From NCBI GenBank assembly GCA_020639075.1, contig JACKHI010000001.1:806001-870000 (forward strand): DNA of 64,000 nucleotides, written 5' to 3'. The position numbers were made by a program, and so were the translations under genes. Positions 54,703 through 64,000 of this stretch are shown piece by piece. This DNA comes from Phycisphaerales bacterium (lineage in GTDB: Bacteria; Planctomycetota; Phycisphaerae; UBA1845; UTPLA1). The notes under the pieces are model-generated. The model had not been told where the DNA came from. It did not search any database and saw nothing but the letters and a program-made list of their open reading frames with translations. The first letter of the stretch is position 1, and each line of letters begins with the position of its first letter.

Positions 54703-57700
54703 ATGCATCCAGCTCAACACCCAACGAAAATCGCTCTTGTCTTCTTTTCCTGCTTCCTGCTGACCACATTCAAAACCGCATCCGCCGACTGGAATCCCGG
54801 CGACAATTTCAAGATGCACTTCCCGCAGCTTCCCGATCCGGAGGGATGGGACATCTGCCTCGTCGATCAGTGGATCGCCGACGACTTCGAATGTACGGAA
54901 AGCGGTCCGATCAACGACATTCACTTCTGGATCTCCTGGAGGGAGGATGTCGAGGGGCCCATCGACGACTTCACGTTCGAAGTCAACATCTTCCGCGACG
55001 CCGGAGGCATGCCGGGCCCCCAACTGTGGCAACTTGGCCCTCCGGGATCGGCCACGATCACCGTTCGCCCCTACGGACAGGGCTTCCAGGGCTGGAACTG
55101 TCCATCGACGCCGTTCATCCACACGAATGACCACTTTGCGTTCTATCAGGTCAACATCACAAACATTCTTGAGCCGTTCCAACAGATCGAAGGAGAGATC
55201 TACTGGCTCGTCATTCGCGCCAATCCAACGCCTATCGGCGTCGTCGGCTGGAAGACCTCCGGCAATGATCCGCCAACGCCGACCTCGAATCCGCATTTCG
55301 GATCGTGGGCGCTCTGGTCCACCGACCTCCTCAACTGGCAATTCGTTCAGAGCCAGATTTTTCTCCACGACATGGCGTTCGTCATCACCAACGACGGCGG
55401 TCAACCGCAGGAACGCGAGTACGGCGACGCTCCCGAAAATGCGATCGCATACCCGTCACTCGGCGTCATCGGCGCATTCCCGACCTGCAGGAACGTCCCG
55501 CTTGCAGGCTACATCGAACATAACAACTTCGGCGCATGGTTCGGAATGGGATTCGACTTCGAACTCGATGGCAACGCCGGCTTCTGCCCGACGTTCACGC
55601 CGAATCTCTACGATCAGGACGAGTGCTTCGACCCGATGACGCTCGTGGACGCCGGCCTCCTCATCCCCGAGCCGTTCACCATCGTCGGCCCAGCCGGCGC
55701 CGAATCAGTCGTTCCATGCCCCAATTCCAACGGCACGCCGCTGGGACCGCCCTGCACGCTCGTCCCCTGGGGCGGCGCGATTGATATTCACGTTCACAAC
55801 ACGATGCCGAACGCGACAATCGGATGGGTCAATGTACTCGTCGACTGGAATCAAGACGGCGTATGGAGCGGTTCATCCCCCTGCCCCGGCGGACAGACGG
55901 CGCCCGAACATATCCTCGTGAATCACCTCATCCCCAATCCCTATGACGGACCGCTCTCCGGTCTCAACCCGCTGCCGTTCCTCATCGGCCCGAGAACCGG
56001 CTACGTCTGGGTGCGTTTCTCGATTACTGAACAGCAGGTACCCGCAGGCTGGGACGGCTCCGGCATCTTCGAGGACGGCGAAACCGAGGATTACCTGTTG
56101 TGGGTCGAAGGTGAACATCCGGACGAATTCGAATTCGGCGACGCCCCGGAAGACGCGCCCGCCTATCCGTGGATGGGCGTCCTTGGCGCGTTCCCGACCT
56201 GCGTCCTCGGCGGGCCTTCAGGGTTTATCCAACATTCCAACGCGGGTGGCGCCTGGTTTGGTCAGTCGCTCGACTTCGAAGTGGAAGGCAACGCAAGTCT
56301 CTGCCCGACGTTCACACCGAATCTCTATGACCAGGATGAGTGCTTCCAGGACGGCGACGCCGGCCTAATTCTGCCCGAGGCTTTCACGATACAGAACGCA
56401 CTGCCTGTGCCGTGTCCGAATTTCAACGGCTCGCCTCTGGGCTTCCCCTGCACCAACGCAAGTTGGGGCGCGAACATCGACATCGAAGCCCACAACCATA
56501 TGCCCGCCACGTCACAGGCGTTTGTCAATCTGATCATCGACTGGAATCAGGATGGACTCTGGGGCGGCACAGTGACGTGCCCGAATGGAACAATCGTGCC
56601 GGAGCACGTGCTGGTCAATTTCCCGATTCCAAATCCCCACGATGGTCCACTCGCACCGCTGAATCCCCCCGGATTCGTCATCGGTCCGCAACCGGGCTAT
56701 GTCTGGGCGCGATTCACCATCAGCGAACAACCCGTCATGCTGCCGTGGAGCGGCAAGGGTGTGTTCGAAGACGGCGAGTCCGAAGACTATCTGCTCTGGA
56801 TTGAAGAGGAGCCGCGGGAATTCGACTGGGGCGACCTGCCTGCTCCGTATCCGACGCTCGCCGCCAACAACGGCCCCAACCACCTCATCGTTCCCAACAT
56901 GGCGCTCGGCGCCGGCGTCGACAGTGAACCTGACGGCCAGCCCGATCCCGGTGCGATGGGCGACGACAACGATACGATCTATCCGCCGCCGAACGACGAC
57001 GAAGACGGCATCACGTTCGTCACGAACCTGATCCCAGGCCAACAGGCGATCATCGACGTCACGAACAACATGGCCGCAGGCGGCGTCGGCTATCTCGAAG
57101 GCTGGATCGACTTCAACAACGACGGCAGCTTCGCGGAAGCGGGCGACCAGATCTTCTTCGGCAGTCCGCTCTCGCCGTTCCCCATCAATTTCAATTCGTT
57201 CTTCGTCAACGTTCCGTTCACCGCCACGCCCGGACCAACGTTTGCAAGGTTCCGCTTCAGCAGCAATCCCGCCGGATATGGCTGGACCGGCCCCGCGCCC
57301 GACGGAGAAGTTGAAGACTACGCGGTTCGCGTCGATCAGCCGTCGCCGATCATGGCATGCTGCCTTCCGGATGGCACATGCGTCGATACGACCTACATGA
57401 ACTGCGTCATGACGCTGATGGGCGATCCCCAGGGGCCCGGAACCTCATGCGCGACTGTCGTCTGCCATCCGATCAAATGGGCGCAGCCGCCGATCTTCAA
57501 TCCCGAATCCGAACATCCCGAGTGCTTCTTCGGCTGGGATGAACCGTCGATCTACGACGGATATCAGATTGTCGCCGACGACTGGCTTTGCATCGACGAA
57601 GGCCCGATCGCCGACATTCATTTCTGGGGTAGCTACGCAAACTGGGAGGACTTGGCCCCGCCGCCGGACGCGCCGGCGCTCTTCCACATTGGTCTCTGGA

Positions 57701-59964
57701 CCGATCAACCGGCCGGCCCCGGCGGCACTCCTCCCAGTCACCCCCAGACGATGATCTGGGAGTGGATCGTCCCGCGAAGCGATCTCAACGAACACCCAGT
57801 CGCATGCGATTATGAACCCGATCACATGCAAACGCCGGACGGCTGCTATCGCTACGACTTTGATATTCCGCCGGATCAATGGTTCTTCCAGGAACCCGGA
57901 CCAACGATCTACTGGATCAGCATCTCCGCGATCTATGACCCTGTCGATTGCGCATGCAACCTGGATTTCAGCGGCGACGGAATGATAACGTCGTTAGACG
58001 CGGCTCGACTCGCTCAATGCCTCGCCGGCGGCCCCGGAATGTGTACGGCGCAAATGGATGTGAACTGCGACGGCGTCATCAACACACGCGACACGATTGA
58101 GCTGCTTTGCGGTATCAACTGTTGGCCGGTCCACCATGATCTTGCGATCTGTCATGGCATGTGCTGTCGTACGGCCCCGCCACCGGTCGAACACGTCTGG
58201 GGCTGGAAGACGCGACCGCATTTCTACAACGACTTTGCACAGGCCGTCGCCAACCCGACGGAGCTGATGCTCGGCAACGAATACGTCGAAGGCCGCGTTG
58301 TCGAATCCGGCTGGGATATGTCCTTCGTCATCACCACACGCGAACCCGAGCCGCCGCTTGTTCCCAAGTGGTCGCAGCTCCCCCATCCGGCTGGCGAAGG
58401 CTTCGACGCCCGTTCGGACATCGGGCTCCTGCCGCCGGTCGACCTGATCAAGTGGCAGCAACTATCGAACGTGGGATTGCCGGGCCTCCACGCCCATGAC
58501 GACAACGTGCTTGGTCAATACCTGGCGATGACGCTCGCCGATCAGTGGATCTGCGACGGCGGACTCGTGACCAAACTTGTCTGGTATGGGAACTACGAAC
58601 TCGATTCCTTCGGCAATGAAAAACGCTTCTCCGGGATCAACTACTTCAACGTGGAAATCTACGACGACGACGGCATGCCGCAGCCCTTCTGCCTGCCAAG
58701 AACGTTGCTGTGGAGCGGACAGGCGAGCTTCGCCGGCGTCAACGAGACGTGGACAGGACTGCTGAATAGCGAGAACTGCAGGATCTACCGCTACGAGTAT
58801 GTGCTGCCGCAACCGTTCGATCAGCAGATCGGCCAGATCTATTGGCTCGCCGTCGGCGCGATCGCCAACGATGCCAATGCCGCAGCGATCTGGCGCTGGC
58901 AGGACGGACTCCCGAATCCGAACGTCTGCTTCGCCGCAATGAGGACGTTACCGAGTTCGCCGAACTGGTCCACATTGCAGGGAACCGAACTCGCATTCGA
59001 GATCATTCAGACCGAATCGCCGCCGCCGCCGATGCCGAATCGCGTCGTCGCCGACGACTTCGTGTCCGACGGTAGGCCGATCGAGGCGGTTCGTTGGTGG
59101 GGCAGCTACATCGATGAACGATTCGCCCCGCTGGAGCCGGTCGAACCATACATCATTGACGGCTGGCTCATCAGCTTCCATCACGCCATGCCCGATGCAG
59201 TATGCCCGCCCGACGCCATGGCTGGCGACGACCCGACGGCGCTGGGAATCTACTTCGCCCCCGCGCCGGCGGTCACAATCGTCCCCATGGGTTACGCGGA
59301 TTGCCTCGGGCACGACGTGTATGGATACGTCGTCGACCTGTCGCGATGCTGCCTGATCTGCGCCGAACCCGATCCTCGTAACCCCGGAGTTCTCCCGCCG
59401 GCCCAGCCGGACGAATTCCTCGAGGTTCGCGGCTTCGAATATTGGATCGATGTGCAGGCGGTTGCGGGCGTGCAATGGGTCGACCTTACGGACCCGGCCT
59501 GCACACCGATCTATACGGGCCATATCCCGTCCGATCTGGCCGGCCTCGAGGGGCACTTCTGGGGTTGGCACACGAGCCCGGGCCCCGACGCGCCCTGCTC
59601 ACCCATGAACGACGCGTGCTTCGGATTCCTGAGCGCGCCAAGCGTCGCGATCCCGTCGAACGACTGCCCGGAATACAACAACTGGCAGAAGCAGGCCTGG
59701 GAGTGCGATTTGCCTGAGCAATCCGTCCAGATGGCGTTTGAACTCCTCACAACGACGCCGGACGCCTGTGCCACCTGCCCCGGCGATATGGACGGCAATG
59801 GCGTCATCAACGGCCTCGACATCCACGGGTTCGTACAGTGCCTGATCGACGGCAGCCTCTCGTGGACTCAATGCGCTTGCGCCGATGTCGACTGTTCGAA
59901 GACTGTGACGATGGCCGACATTGACGCGTTCGTCGCCCTGCTCCTTAGCGGCGCCGCGTGCTGA
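54703..59964 (+). CDS. Giant exported GEVED and dockerin-repeat protein
   Basis: A 1753-residue exported protein. After a signal peptide (about 1-28, ending TASA) come a jelly-roll-like domain, three GEVED-type units (about 238-467, 479-700, 707-879; each opens with (Y/F/W)GDAP-like and closes with EDGE(T/S)EDYLLW or GEVEDYAV), then three or more diverged copies of a domain with VADDW/DQWICDG motifs (about 930-1080, 1230-1430, 1445-1650). Two dockerin-like calcium repeat pairs lie at about 1085-1137 and 1689-1751 (DFSGDGMITSLDAAR, DMDGNGVINGLDIHG). ATG at 54703 with GGGAG upstream is chosen. It probably builds the cell surface. No cohesin is recognised nearby. Confidence 0.85.
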   Translation: MHPAQHPTKIALVFFSCFLLTTFKTASADWNPGDNFKMHFPQLPDPEGWDICLVDQWIADDFECTESGPINDIHFWISWREDVEGPIDDFTFEVNIFRDAGGMPGPQLWQLGPPGSATITVRPYGQGFQGWNCPSTPFIHTNDHFAFYQVNITNILEPFQQIEGEIYWLVIRANPTPIGVVGWKTSGNDPPTPTSNPHFGSWALWSTDLLNWQFVQSQIFLHDMAFVITNDGGQPQEREYGDAPENAIAYPSLGVIGAFPTCRNVPLAGYIEHNNFGAWFGMGFDFELDGNAGFCPTFTPNLYDQDECFDPMTLVDAGLLIPEPFTIVGPAGAESVVPCPNSNGTPLGPPCTLVPWGGAIDIHVHNTMPNATIGWVNVLVDWNQDGVWSGSSPCPGGQTAPEHILVNHLIPNPYDGPLSGLNPLPFLIGPRTGYVWVRFSITEQQVPAGWDGSGIFEDGETEDYLLWVEGEHPDEFEFGDAPEDAPAYPWMGVLGAFPTCVLGGPSGFIQHSNAGGAWFGQSLDFEVEGNASLCPTFTPNLYDQDECFQDGDAGLILPEAFTIQNALPVPCPNFNGSPLGFPCTNASWGANIDIEAHNHMPATSQAFVNLIIDWNQDGLWGGTVTCPNGTIVPEHVLVNFPIPNPHDGPLAPLNPPGFVIGPQPGYVWARFTISEQPVMLPWSGKGVFEDGESEDYLLWIEEEPREFDWGDLPAPYPTLAANNGPNHLIVPNMALGAGVDSEPDGQPDPGAMGDDNDTIYPPPNDDEDGITFVTNLIPGQQAIIDVTNNMAAGGVGYLEGWIDFNNDGSFAEAGDQIFFGSPLSPFPINFNSFFVNVPFTATPGPTFARFRFSSNPAGYGWTGPAPDGEVEDYAVRVDQPSPIMACCLPDGTCVDTTYMNCVMTLMGDPQGPGTSCATVVCHPIKWAQPPIFNPESEHPECFFGWDEPSIYDGYQIVADDWLCIDEGPIADIHFWGSYANWEDLAPPPDAPALFHIGLWTDQPAGPGGTPPSHPQTMIWEWIVPRSDLNEHPVACDYEPDHMQTPDGCYRYDFDIPPDQWFFQEPGPTIYWISISAIYDPVDCACNLDFSGDGMITSLDAARLAQCLAGGPGMCTAQMDVNCDGVINTRDTIELLCGINCWPVHHDLAICHGMCCRTAPPPVEHVWGWKTRPHFYNDFAQAVANPTELMLGNEYVEGRVVESGWDMSFVITTREPEPPLVPKWSQLPHPAGEGFDARSDIGLLPPVDLIKWQQLSNVGLPGLHAHDDNVLGQYLAMTLADQWICDGGLVTKLVWYGNYELDSFGNEKRFSGINYFNVEIYDDDGMPQPFCLPRTLLWSGQASFAGVNETWTGLLNSENCRIYRYEYVLPQPFDQQIGQIYWLAVGAIANDANAAAIWRWQDGLPNPNVCFAAMRTLPSSPNWSTLQGTELAFEIIQTESPPPPMPNRVVADDFVSDGRPIEAVRWWGSYIDERFAPLEPVEPYIIDGWLISFHHAMPDAVCPPDAMAGDDPTALGIYFAPAPAVTIVPMGYADCLGHDVYGYVVDLSRCCLICAEPDPRNPGVLPPAQPDEFLEVRGFEYWIDVQAVAGVQWVDLTDPACTPIYTGHIPSDLAGLEGHFWGWHTSPGPDAPCSPMNDACFGFLSAPSVAIPSNDCPEYNNWQKQAWECDLPEQSVQMAFELLTTTPDACATCPGDMDGNGVINGLDIHGFVQCLIDGSLSWTQCACADVDCSKTVTMADIDAFVALLLSGAAC

Positions 59965-59982
59965 TCGCTCACTCAGGCACTC

Positions 59983-60016
59983 AGCGGCCCTTCCCGACGA
60001 TTCGGGAAGGGTCGCT
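59983..60016 (+). terminator. Stem-loop terminator of the giant gene
   Basis: A 15-bp stem AGCGGCCCTTCCCGA / TCGGGAAGGGTCGCT (one G-T pair) with a four-base loop starts 19 bases after the stop. It is followed by GTCTTTC, a weak T-tract, and may serve both convergent genes. Confidence 0.7.
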
Positions 60017-60060
60017 GTCTTTCTGGACGTTCGACAATCCCGCCCTTCCCGTGACGATGC

Positions 60061-61413
60061 CTACTCTTCTTGAGATCGATCTCGATGCGATCGAGCTTGC
60101 GCCAGCAGGTCGTTTTCCGACATGAACTGCACGATCAAGTCGGCGTAGATGCGATGGCCTGTCGTCGAAGGATGTGTGTAATCTGAGTACAGATCATCCA
60201 TTGGAACGCCCTCGTCGAGATGCATCGAACGGAAAACCGGCAGCAGGTCAAGGCAGGGCACGCCTTGTTGTTCCGCGAACTCGCAGATTCGCTTCTGCGG
60301 CTCGTCCGAAACGTCGCGATCTCGAATCTGGGCGCGCAGCGGGACAATCATGAATGCAATCGGTATTCCGCGCGACTTGCAGAACGTCGCCATCTTCTTC
60401 CAGTCACGCGTCGCTCTGTCCCACGCGGCCCACATCGATTTCGACCGTTTCCCATCCAGCAACTTCTCGAAATTCTCCGTTGCGATGATCTCAGCCGCCT
60501 TGCCGAGATCGTCGCCGTAAGTCCGCCGTCGTCCCCAATCGTACGCAAGCCGCATCAACGCACTCCAGTGAGGTGGCTCGTACGTTTGGGCGATCATGAC
60601 GAGCTCTTTGTCATCGTCCGCGAGCACTGACGGATGCAACATGTAGGTGACGTCGTTCATGCAGATTTGCACGACGACCAGATCCGGCAGAACCGCCGCT
60701 CCTTCGTGCGTCAGCCAATCCAGTTCCTGGCGCGGCGTGGCTGACATCGTTCCGCCGTTCATCGCGATAAAGTCGGACTCATTCTCGCGACCGTCTAACA
60801 ACGTTTGCACGCGTTCGACGAAACAGTCCTCCGCTGGAACGTTATAGCCAAACGTCACCGAGTCGCCGAGAAACAGTATTCGTGGACCATCCCCGAGCGT
60901 GCGTTGCCAGTCAAATGCCTTGACGCGCATGCCGTACCGATCGATATACGCCTCCACGTCGTCCTGTCGTCCGTGCGAAAGCGGTTTGTGCGTCCACCCG
61001 CGGCGCGGATGCGGCACGAACACGCCGATCTGCGTGAGCGGCGCCGGCGGCGGCGGCCACACCGCGTTCAGGATTCGATCGACCGACAGGAGCAGGAGTA
61101 CCGGCATCGAGACAAGGAGAACGCGCGGCAGCGATCGCCGCGCACCTCGTCTGCGCACAATCAAGTGCAGTGCCAGAAAGAAGAAGGCGGTAATGCCGTG
61201 CGCAACGCCGAGCACATAGATCGGTTCGAGTTGATCCGGATAGAGCGTGATCAGATCCGGATTCGCTGCTTGGAGCAGCGCCGACACCAGCGACACGACG
61301 AATGCGTACGACGCGATCAACATCGCGAGGCCGCCGGCAACGGCCGAGGTTCGCCGATCAACACGCGTCTGGTCACTCTCACTGGACACGGAATACCGGC
61401 TCTCCTCTGACAA
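60061..61413 (-). CDS. Membrane protein with SGNH/GDSL hydrolase domain
   Basis: A 450-residue protein with three membrane helices (about 25-48, 66-87, 96-114) and a C-terminal SGNH hydrolase. The nucleophile Ser175 lies in LFLGDSVTFGYN; the Gly and Asn blocks appear as NGGTMSATP and VVQICMNDVT; Asp411 and His414 close the triad in SDYTHPSTTGH. SGNH domains fused to membrane segments often acylate or deacylate cell-wall glycans or lipids. The start is weak: TTG at 61413 opens the frame and a GTG at 61389 with AGGAG upstream is an alternative. Confidence 0.82.
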   Translation of the reverse strand: MSEESRYSVSSESDQTRVDRRTSAVAGGLAMLIASYAFVVSLVSALLQAANPDLITLYPDQLEPIYVLGVAHGITAFFFLALHLIVRRRGARRSLPRVLLVSMPVLLLLSVDRILNAVWPPPPAPLTQIGVFVPHPRRGWTHKPLSHGRQDDVEAYIDRYGMRVKAFDWQRTLGDGPRILFLGDSVTFGYNVPAEDCFVERVQTLLDGRENESDFIAMNGGTMSATPRQELDWLTHEGAAVLPDLVVVQICMNDVTYMLHPSVLADDDKELVMIAQTYEPPHWSALMRLAYDWGRRRTYGDDLGKAAEIIATENFEKLLDGKRSKSMWAAWDRATRDWKKMATFCKSRGIPIAFMIVPLRAQIRDRDVSDEPQKRICEFAEQQGVPCLDLLPVFRSMHLDEGVPMDDLYSDYTHPSTTGHRIYADLIVQFMSENDLLAQARSHRDRSQEE

Positions 61414-61570
61414 CCAACCAGATGCGCATCCAGCTCCGCCCGACTGAGGACAAAACTCTCACACAATCTCCGGCCCAGGTGATCAATCACCCAATCATAT
61501 ACATCGCTCACATGACAGGCAAAGAACGTCCCGAACGAAATATCGTGAAGCTCCATAGGCATCTGCGGTA

Positions 61571-61715
61571 GCGCGAGTACCGCGTCCCGATAGGGACGCG
61601 CTGAGAATAGCCCAGCCCTTCAAGGCTGGGATTGATGGTTGGTTATTACCATTGCCGTGCCGTAGGTACGGCGCGACTCTACGCATCAAGCTCATCCCGT
61701 CCCGCTGGGACGGGG
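61571..61715. repeat. Cluster of REP-like hairpins
   Basis: Four inverted repeats lie in 145 bases: GCGTCCC-GATA-GGGACGC (61583-61600, nested in AGCGC/GCGCT), CCCAGCC-loop-GGCTGGG (61612-61631), GCCGT…ACGGC around GTGCCGTAGGTACGG (61655-61673), and CCCGTCCC-GCT-GGGACGGG (61697-61715). The pattern resembles REP/BIME clusters. The rest of the gap to 62060 (61716-62060) shows no gene or motif I can support. Confidence 0.6.
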
Positions 61716-62060
61716 CCTGAAGAAACGGCCGCCCCCCCCCCGTTGAGGCAACGCCGTGAACTGGAAGTCGTCATCCGCATAACTCGAATCGCGAAGCGAT
61801 ATCGAAACAAACAGGCCTGTCGACTTCAGTGCAGCCACTCGAATTCAGAGCCGCCCTGTCCCCAGGGCGACGTATCTCAAGCGTGCGACGAGCGCTTCAT
61901 CACGCACGCACCCTTCGTCTTGTTTGGCCGCATGCCGCGCCGCCCCCCAAGAGTCTGCGTGCCCTCTCGTCTCGGCATCCGACGGAACGGCGAACAAGGA
62001 ACACACACATGACCACCGATCTGCCGGATGCTCGACTGCGATGCCAACCTGCACGCGGAA

Positions 62061-62110
62061 TTTTGCACGAATTTGCGACAGTTTGCGGCCGTTTGCGGGC
62101 ATTTGCACGA
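62061..62110. repeat. Five 10-bp phased TTTGC repeats (copy B)
   Basis: Five consecutive decamers have the form N-TTTGC-NNNN (TTTTGCACGA, ATTTGCGACA, GTTTGCGGCC, GTTTGCGGGC, ATTTGCACGA), one per helical turn. A related shorter run is at 20835-20874. The array lies between the AtoE gene end and the hairpin cluster, in a non-coding stretch. Confidence 0.7.
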
Positions 62111-62175
62111 AAGAAATTTCGTCGCGGCCGCATCCGCATGTTCGTTATGCGGCGTATCAAGAAAAAAATGAGACT

Positions 62176-63660
62176 TCACGACAACAGGAGCGCGATCACA
62201 AACACCGGCGCCGCCAACACCATGAGCAACGCGCAGTACCCCATGAATGACCGCGCATTCACGCCCGTCAGCCCCATCAGAGGTATCGCCCAGAACGGCT
62301 GCACCATGTTCGTCCACTCATCCCCATACGCGGCCGCCATCACGGCCTTCTCGAGCGGTAGCCCGAGCGACGCCGCCGCATTGCACATGACGGGGCCCTG
62401 CACAATCCACTGCCCACCGCCCGACGGCACGAAGAAGTTCACGATCCCTGCACTGATGAATGCCGAGATGGGAAACGTCGTCCCCTCGGAAATACCCAGT
62501 GCGCTGGATGCGGCGATCGCACCGTCGACGAAAGCCTGCGAGATGCTCGCCGAGAGACCGCTGTCTTTCATCAGCCCCTGGATCCCCGCATACAGTGGAA
62601 ATTGAATCACGATGCCGACGATCGCCCCACCGCCCGCTGTCACTGCCGCGACGTACTCAACGAGATTGCGATGCAACAACAGGCCAGCCGAAAGGAACAG
62701 GAGATTGACGAAGTTCAGATCGATGGCTGCCGACCCGTCATTTGCTGCGCGCATCACCACCGCCGCAACGCCCAGCATTCCGAGCATCGTCGACAGGAAT
62801 CGGGTTTGGTTCAGCCGATCCGCGAACGTCGTCGTCTGTTTGCCGGTATCGCGCTCGACCTGCATCCGCTGCGCTTCAGGCGGCGCGATTCCGCCAACCG
62901 CGGCGGAATCCGAAATCGCCGTTTCCGTGCTCGTGGTAAATCGCGACAACAAAAGTGGTATCCCGACGATGAACAGCGCCGAAAGCACGAGATTGCCGGC
63001 CGTCAGAATCGTCCGCGCGACGTCAATGCGCTCGATTTGTGCGTACTCGCCGACGCAGATCGACACGCCCGCCCTGGCCACTTCCAACGGAGCCGACCCC
63101 GACAGACCGCCGTGCCAGATCATCATCCCAGAGTACGCGGCCGCGACGAGCAGCGGCAGCGTGCGTCGCCGGTCGTTCGGATCGAGCCGACGGCCGAGTT
63201 CCGCCGCCAGCACGCCGCCCGTGACGAGGCCGAATCCCCAATTGAGCCAACAACCCGCGCACGACACCGTCGCAACCAGCATGACAGCGCCGCGCGGCGA
63301 ACGAACAACACGCGCCAATCGCCCGATTCCTGCACCAATTGGGGGGCTTTTCGCGATCCCGAAGCCGGTCAACAGAACGAGACACATTTGCAGGGCAAAA
63401 CGGAGCAACCCCGGCGACCAGATGCCGTCAAACCAAATGCGAACCAGCTCGACAGCCCGCTCGGCCGCTCCGGCATTTCCGACGCCAGGCGAATCGGACA
63501 ACAGAAACGCCGCCGCGAATACCCCGATTGTCATCAACACGGCGAGGACGATCGGATCCGGCAACAGCGCCTCGGACAAGCGCGAACAGCCCTCGCCCAG
63601 CCGCACAAGGAGCGAACGTCTGTGTTGATGGTCAACAGGTGCCGGATTCGACCTTGCCAT
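62176..63660 (-). CDS. AtoE-type short-chain fatty acid transporter
   Basis: A 494-residue polytopic protein of the AtoE family, which imports short-chain fatty acids such as acetoacetate and butyrate. About 11-12 membrane helices are visible; family blocks include VSCAGCWLNWGFGLVTGGVLA, YSGMMIWHGGLSGSAPL, NFFVPSGGGQWIVQGPVM and YGDEWTNMVQPFWAIPLMG. Length exceeds E. coli AtoE (about 440) by a basic N-terminal extension and a polar insert with PPEAQRMQVERDTGKQ. ATG at 63660 is chosen; an earlier GTG at 63726 is in frame. No atoD, atoA or atoB is in the window. Confidence 0.88.
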   Translation of the reverse strand: MARSNPAPVDHQHRRSLLVRLGEGCSRLSEALLPDPIVLAVLMTIGVFAAAFLLSDSPGVGNAGAAERAVELVRIWFDGIWSPGLLRFALQMCLVLLTGFGIAKSPPIGAGIGRLARVVRSPRGAVMLVATVSCAGCWLNWGFGLVTGGVLAAELGRRLDPNDRRRTLPLLVAAAYSGMMIWHGGLSGSAPLEVARAGVSICVGEYAQIERIDVARTILTAGNLVLSALFIVGIPLLLSRFTTSTETAISDSAAVGGIAPPEAQRMQVERDTGKQTTTFADRLNQTRFLSTMLGMLGVAAVVMRAANDGSAAIDLNFVNLLFLSAGLLLHRNLVEYVAAVTAGGGAIVGIVIQFPLYAGIQGLMKDSGLSASISQAFVDGAIAASSALGISEGTTFPISAFISAGIVNFFVPSGGGQWIVQGPVMCNAAASLGLPLEKAVMAAAYGDEWTNMVQPFWAIPLMGLTGVNARSFMGYCALLMVLAAPVFVIALLLS

Positions 63661-63811
63661 GAACGTCGCAGTATAGAACGCGGTCCTCGACCCACAACGA
63701 CGCACCGCAGCGACCGAAAAAATCACGCCGGCCGCCTCGTCAAGGTCTGGACAAAACTGTTGTCATGGGTAAATATGGTCGATCCGTCGGTGGAGAAATC
63801 ACCGCAGCGGA

Positions 63812-63883
63812 TCCCCGATAGCTCAATGGTAGAGCGAGCGGCTGTTAACCGCTAGGTTGTAGGTTCGAGTCCTACTCGGGGAG
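63812..63883 (+). tRNA. tRNA-Asn (anticodon GTT)
   Basis: The 72-base gene folds as a full cloverleaf: acceptor TCCCCGA / TCGGGGA, D-arm GCTC-AATGGTA-GAGC, anticodon arm AGCGG-CTGTTAA-CCGCT with anticodon GTT, variable AGGTT, T-arm GTAGG-TTCGAGT-CCTAC, discriminator G. CCA is not encoded. It is divergent from the AtoE gene. Confidence 0.95.
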
Positions 63884-64000
63884 GTGACCCCTTTCTTGCG
63901 AAATTGGTGACGCCAGCGGTTAACTGCCGTGGCGGCTGAGCTTCGCGCGTAACTCCGCCCCAACGGCGGACTTGTCGCGATAGCGATGCCGACGGGATTC

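Noticed and set aside
63951..63973. Hairpin TCCGCC-CCAAC-GGCGGA at the right edge as a terminator or REP
   Set aside because: Only a 6-bp stem with no T-run, cut off by the window end; not enough to call.

Overview
The window is a GC-rich bacterial chromosome segment, most likely from a planctomycete (Planctomycetota, possibly Phycisphaerae). This is an inference from the gene mix: a PEP-CTERM protein, a giant GEVED/dockerin exported protein, small two-ribbon zinc proteins, duplicated ExbD genes beside ExbB and very large TPR proteins, REP-type hairpins with a REP-associated transposase, and many short hypothetical membrane proteins. No rRNA, plasmid or phage genes are seen. One tRNA-Asn lies at the right end.

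Layout. 0.1-12.5 kb (minus strand): a type IV pilus / type II secretion-like operon whose gene order matches MSHA pili (PilZ, ATPase, inner-membrane platform, major pilin, four minor pilins, PilM-PilN fusion, PilO, PilP, secretin, TPR lipoprotein, then an HDOD regulator). 13.0-17.5 kb (plus): a lipoprotein hydrolase and a MacA/ABC/MacB-type export operon. 17.5-20.0 kb: two small genes in a repeat-rich stretch (53-bp tandem repeats, a 144-bp duplication, REP hairpins). 20.0-31.6 kb (minus): a PEP-CTERM protein, then a long probable operon of VWA protein, ExbB, two ExbD, a 898-residue TPR protein, a small membrane protein, an 889-residue exported protein and a glycosyltransferase. A structured leader RNA candidate (31.85-31.99 kb) precedes a divergent TPR gene.

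33-42.5 kb: RluA-type pseudouridine synthase, zinc-ribbon protein, a REP/RAYT transposase element with 17-bp inverted ends, aldehyde dehydrogenase, two tandem zinc-ribbon membrane paralogues, small PilZ-like and GAF proteins, a HAD hydrolase, and a glycine-pentad repeat protein. 42.7-50 kb: aconitase, an FG-GAP-like lipoprotein, an orphan Flp pilin, GAPDH and a 2-hydroxyacid dehydrogenase. 50-64 kb: membrane-anchored hypothetical, an HTH/coiled-coil membrane protein coupled to larC, a PocR-AraC regulator, a 1753-residue GEVED/dockerin surface protein, an SGNH hydrolase, REP-like hairpins, an AtoE-type transporter and tRNA-Asn.

Functionally the window mixes core metabolism (acnA, gap, larC, tRNA) with envelope machines: a pilus, a MacAB exporter, and an ExbBD motor that appears to be wired to a VWA protein and large periplasmic TPR proteins instead of a TonB. 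The least explained signals are that motor operon, the folded leader at 31.85 kb, the paired REP/RAYT units, and a 10-bp phased TTTGC repeat found at two distant places. All assignments come from reading motifs; no database search was possible.
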